From: Pseudomonadota bacterium
Lineage (GTDB): Bacteria > Myxococcota_A > Bradymonadia > UBA4248
Assembly: GCA_009786045.1 (NCBI GenBank)
Contig: WQTY01000162.1
Location: 1 to 5,640 of the forward strand
DNA length: 5,640 bases
Direction of reading: 5' to 3'
Below are positions 4,695 through 5,640 of the stretch, in pieces. Position numbers and translations under genes: made by a program. The notes beneath the pieces were generated by a model. The model was not told the DNA's origin, searched no databases, and saw only the letters and a program-made list of their open reading frames with translations. Each line of letters opens with the position of its first letter. Position 1 is the first letter of the stretch.

Positions 4695-5414
4695 CTACTT
4701 AAAGAAATGACGCTTGACGATATTGAGAAAATCGTTCGAAAAACTCTCCATGTCAGCCTGCAGGACTTTGATGCGCTGACTGAAAAAGTTATAGGCCATG
4801 ACGCTCGGAACGGCCGCCACCAAACTGATGGCCGTCGTGATAAGTGCCTCAGCAATAGGCCCCGCCACCGTTTGAATGCCAAAATCGCCACTGCTCGCCG
4901 ATATATTCACAAAGGCATGCATGATGCCCCACACCGTCCCAAAAAGACCAATAAACGGCGCCGTCGCACCCGTCGTCGCCAAAAATGACAGCTGCTTCTC
5001 AAGCTCCGTCGTCTCCGCAACACTCGCTCTGCGAAGCGCCCGCTCGACGTTCTCAATCCCCGACAGCTCCATCGATTCCGCCTCTTTGTCCTTCTCCTTC
5101 TCGCCCTTCTTCAGCTTGGTCAGCTCGACATACCCCGCACGAAACATCTGCGCAATAGGGCTGCTTCGCAAAGCATCCGCTTCCTTGTAAGTATTGTCGA
5201 GCCGCTTGGAACGCCAAAAGACTTCCTGAAACGCCTCCGACTGCCGCTTGGCCCTGCCCAAATACACAGCCTTAATGGCAATGAGATACCAGCTGATCAG
5301 ACTCATCGCCACCAACACCACCAATACCACCAATATCGCACCCGTCGAGTTAGCAACAAGCGCAATAAAATCTAACGGTTCTCCCGCCGCCGAAGCCAAT
5401 GCAACACGATACAT
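4695..5414 (-). CDS. tolQ: TolQ-type proton-channel protein (MotA/TolQ/ExbB family)
   Basis: The 239-residue product matches the usual TolQ length (about 230). It has three membrane helices: about 22-44, 146-170 and 184-206. The signature LATTGATAPFIGLFGTVWG followed by IMHAF (145-168) is TolQ-like; ExbB usually has a different continuation after GIM. GPIAEALITTAIS (185-197) contains the second channel segment. Thr147 and Thr194 align with the two channel threonines of E. coli TolQ. A charged cytoplasmic loop (about 97-142, KLKKGEKEKDKEAE) separates helices 1 and 2. TolQ forms the pentameric channel around TolR and powers the third protein. I chose the start at 5414 because GGAGAG lies 5 nt upstream and the protein then begins MYRVALASAAGEP, as in other TolQ proteins. 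A longer reading to 5582 would add 56 Cys/Trp/Arg-rich residues unlike the family. Confidence 0.95.
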   Translation of the reverse strand: MYRVALASAAGEPLDFIALVANSTGAILVVLVVLVAMSLISWYLIAIKAVYLGRAKRQSEAFQEVFWRSKRLDNTYKEADALRSSPIAQMFRAGYVELTKLKKGEKEKDKEAESMELSGIENVERALRRASVAETTELEKQLSFLATTGATAPFIGLFGTVWGIMHAFVNISASSGDFGIQTVAGPIAEALITTAISLVAAVPSVMAYNFFSQRIKVLQADMESFSNDFLNIVKRHFFK

Positions 5415-5425
5415 TCGAACTCTCC
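5415..5425 (-). promoter_or_regulatory. Shine-Dalgarno site that fixes the tolQ start
   Basis: GGAGAG at 5425-5420 (minus strand) lies 5 nt before the ATG at 5414. This supports the 239-residue TolQ over the longer open frame. Confidence 0.65.
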
Positions 5426-5478
5426 ACGATAATACACCAACCGCCCCTCGCCAGACCTGCTGCACCAGGAGCCAACGA

Positions 5479-5506
5479 AATCTACAAAAATCCACCACAT
5501 TGGCAA
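5479..5506 (-). promoter_or_regulatory. Possible sigma-70-type promoter of the tol operon
   Basis: On the minus strand TTGCCA (5506-5501), a 16-nt spacer and TAGATT (5484-5479) resemble -35 and -10 boxes. TTGCCA matches TTGACA in five of six positions and TAGATT matches TATAAT in four. It sits about 65 bp upstream of the tolQ ATG. This is pattern matching only, and no alternative in 5415-5640 looked better. Confidence 0.3.
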
Positions 5507-5530
5507 GGAAGATCACACACATGCAGCATT

Positions 5531-5553
5531 TTCTTTTTCGCAGGGGGCGGCCG
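5531..5553 (-). repeat. Possible decayed repeat unit upstream of tolQ
   Basis: On the minus strand GGGCGGCCGCCC, a perfect 12-nt palindrome, runs directly into CCCTGCGAA. This resembles the H1-to-spacer junction of copies C and D (C run, then CTGCGA). No second hairpin follows. It may be a remnant or a chance GC-rich palindrome. Confidence 0.25.
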
Positions 5554-5640
5554 CCCAGGGCAACCGCAAAGTCAAAGTACATTGATATTGCTGCGTTATT
5601 TCGTTCGCTGGAGCGCCGGAGGTGCGACGACGTGAATAAC

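Noticed and set aside
5415..5582. A longer TolQ with 56 extra N-terminal residues.
   Set aside because: The extension is rich in Cys, Trp and Arg, unlike TolQ N-termini. A good Shine-Dalgarno site precedes the internal ATG at 5414, and the promoter candidate would lie inside the extension.
5399..5635. A 78-codon plus-strand open frame antisense to the tolQ start and upstream region.
   Set aside because: It overlaps the tolQ N-terminus, has no clear Shine-Dalgarno site and shows no recognisable features.
5596..5640. A minus-strand open frame entering from the right edge and ending with TAA at 5596-5598, which could be the end of an upstream gene.
   Set aside because: Only 14 codons are visible and nothing recognisable is encoded, so chance cannot be excluded.

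Overview
The window looks like chromosomal DNA from a Gram-negative bacterium with an outer membrane. It carries a Tol/Exb-type inner-membrane motor operon and a secreted protein with an NlpC/P60 (CHAP-like) fold. The secreted protein's motif pattern and the TonB/TolA-type C-terminal domain remind me of deltaproteobacterial lineages (Myxococcota/Bradymonadota and relatives). That placement is from memory and is low confidence. Moderate GC, short operons and good Shine-Dalgarno sites fit ordinary chromosomal DNA. I see no transposase, integrase, tRNA, rRNA or CRISPR array.

Layout. Positions 1-430 are intergenic and hold a composite palindromic repeat (copy A), a GNRA-capped hairpin and a G-rich leader. 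Positions 431-1528 (+) encode a secreted protein with a signal peptide, a low-complexity linker containing a 26-residue tandem duplication, and an NlpC/P60-like domain that seems to lack its catalytic residues. Positions 1529-1945 are intergenic and hold repeat copy C (+) and composite copy B (-). Positions 1946-2953 (-) encode a cytoplasmic TPR protein. Positions 2954-3074 hold repeat copy D (-). Positions 3075-5414 (-) hold three genes transcribed right to left: tolQ (4695-5414), tolR/exbD (4140-4673) and a TonB/TolA-like energy transducer (3075-4046). Positions 5415-5640 are the upstream region of tolQ, with a weak promoter candidate.

How the genes work together. TolQ and TolR should form a proton-driven stator complex in the inner membrane. 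The third protein has one N-terminal membrane helix, a periplasmic linker and a TonB-type C-terminal domain, so it should carry that energy to the outer membrane. It has Asn where TonB/TolA have their essential membrane His, and both it and TolR carry extra periplasmic cysteines. No tolB or pal follows; a TPR gene does, after a repeat element.

The most unusual content is the repeat family. The unit is a G/C-run hairpin (H1), a CCCCCTG spacer, and a second hairpin (H2 or H3). Arms vary between copies by compensatory changes. The three copies with a visible upstream gene each begin 13-24 nt after its stop codon, in sense orientation, behind a T-rich stretch. Copies A and B are double units in opposite orientation flanking the 431-1528 gene.
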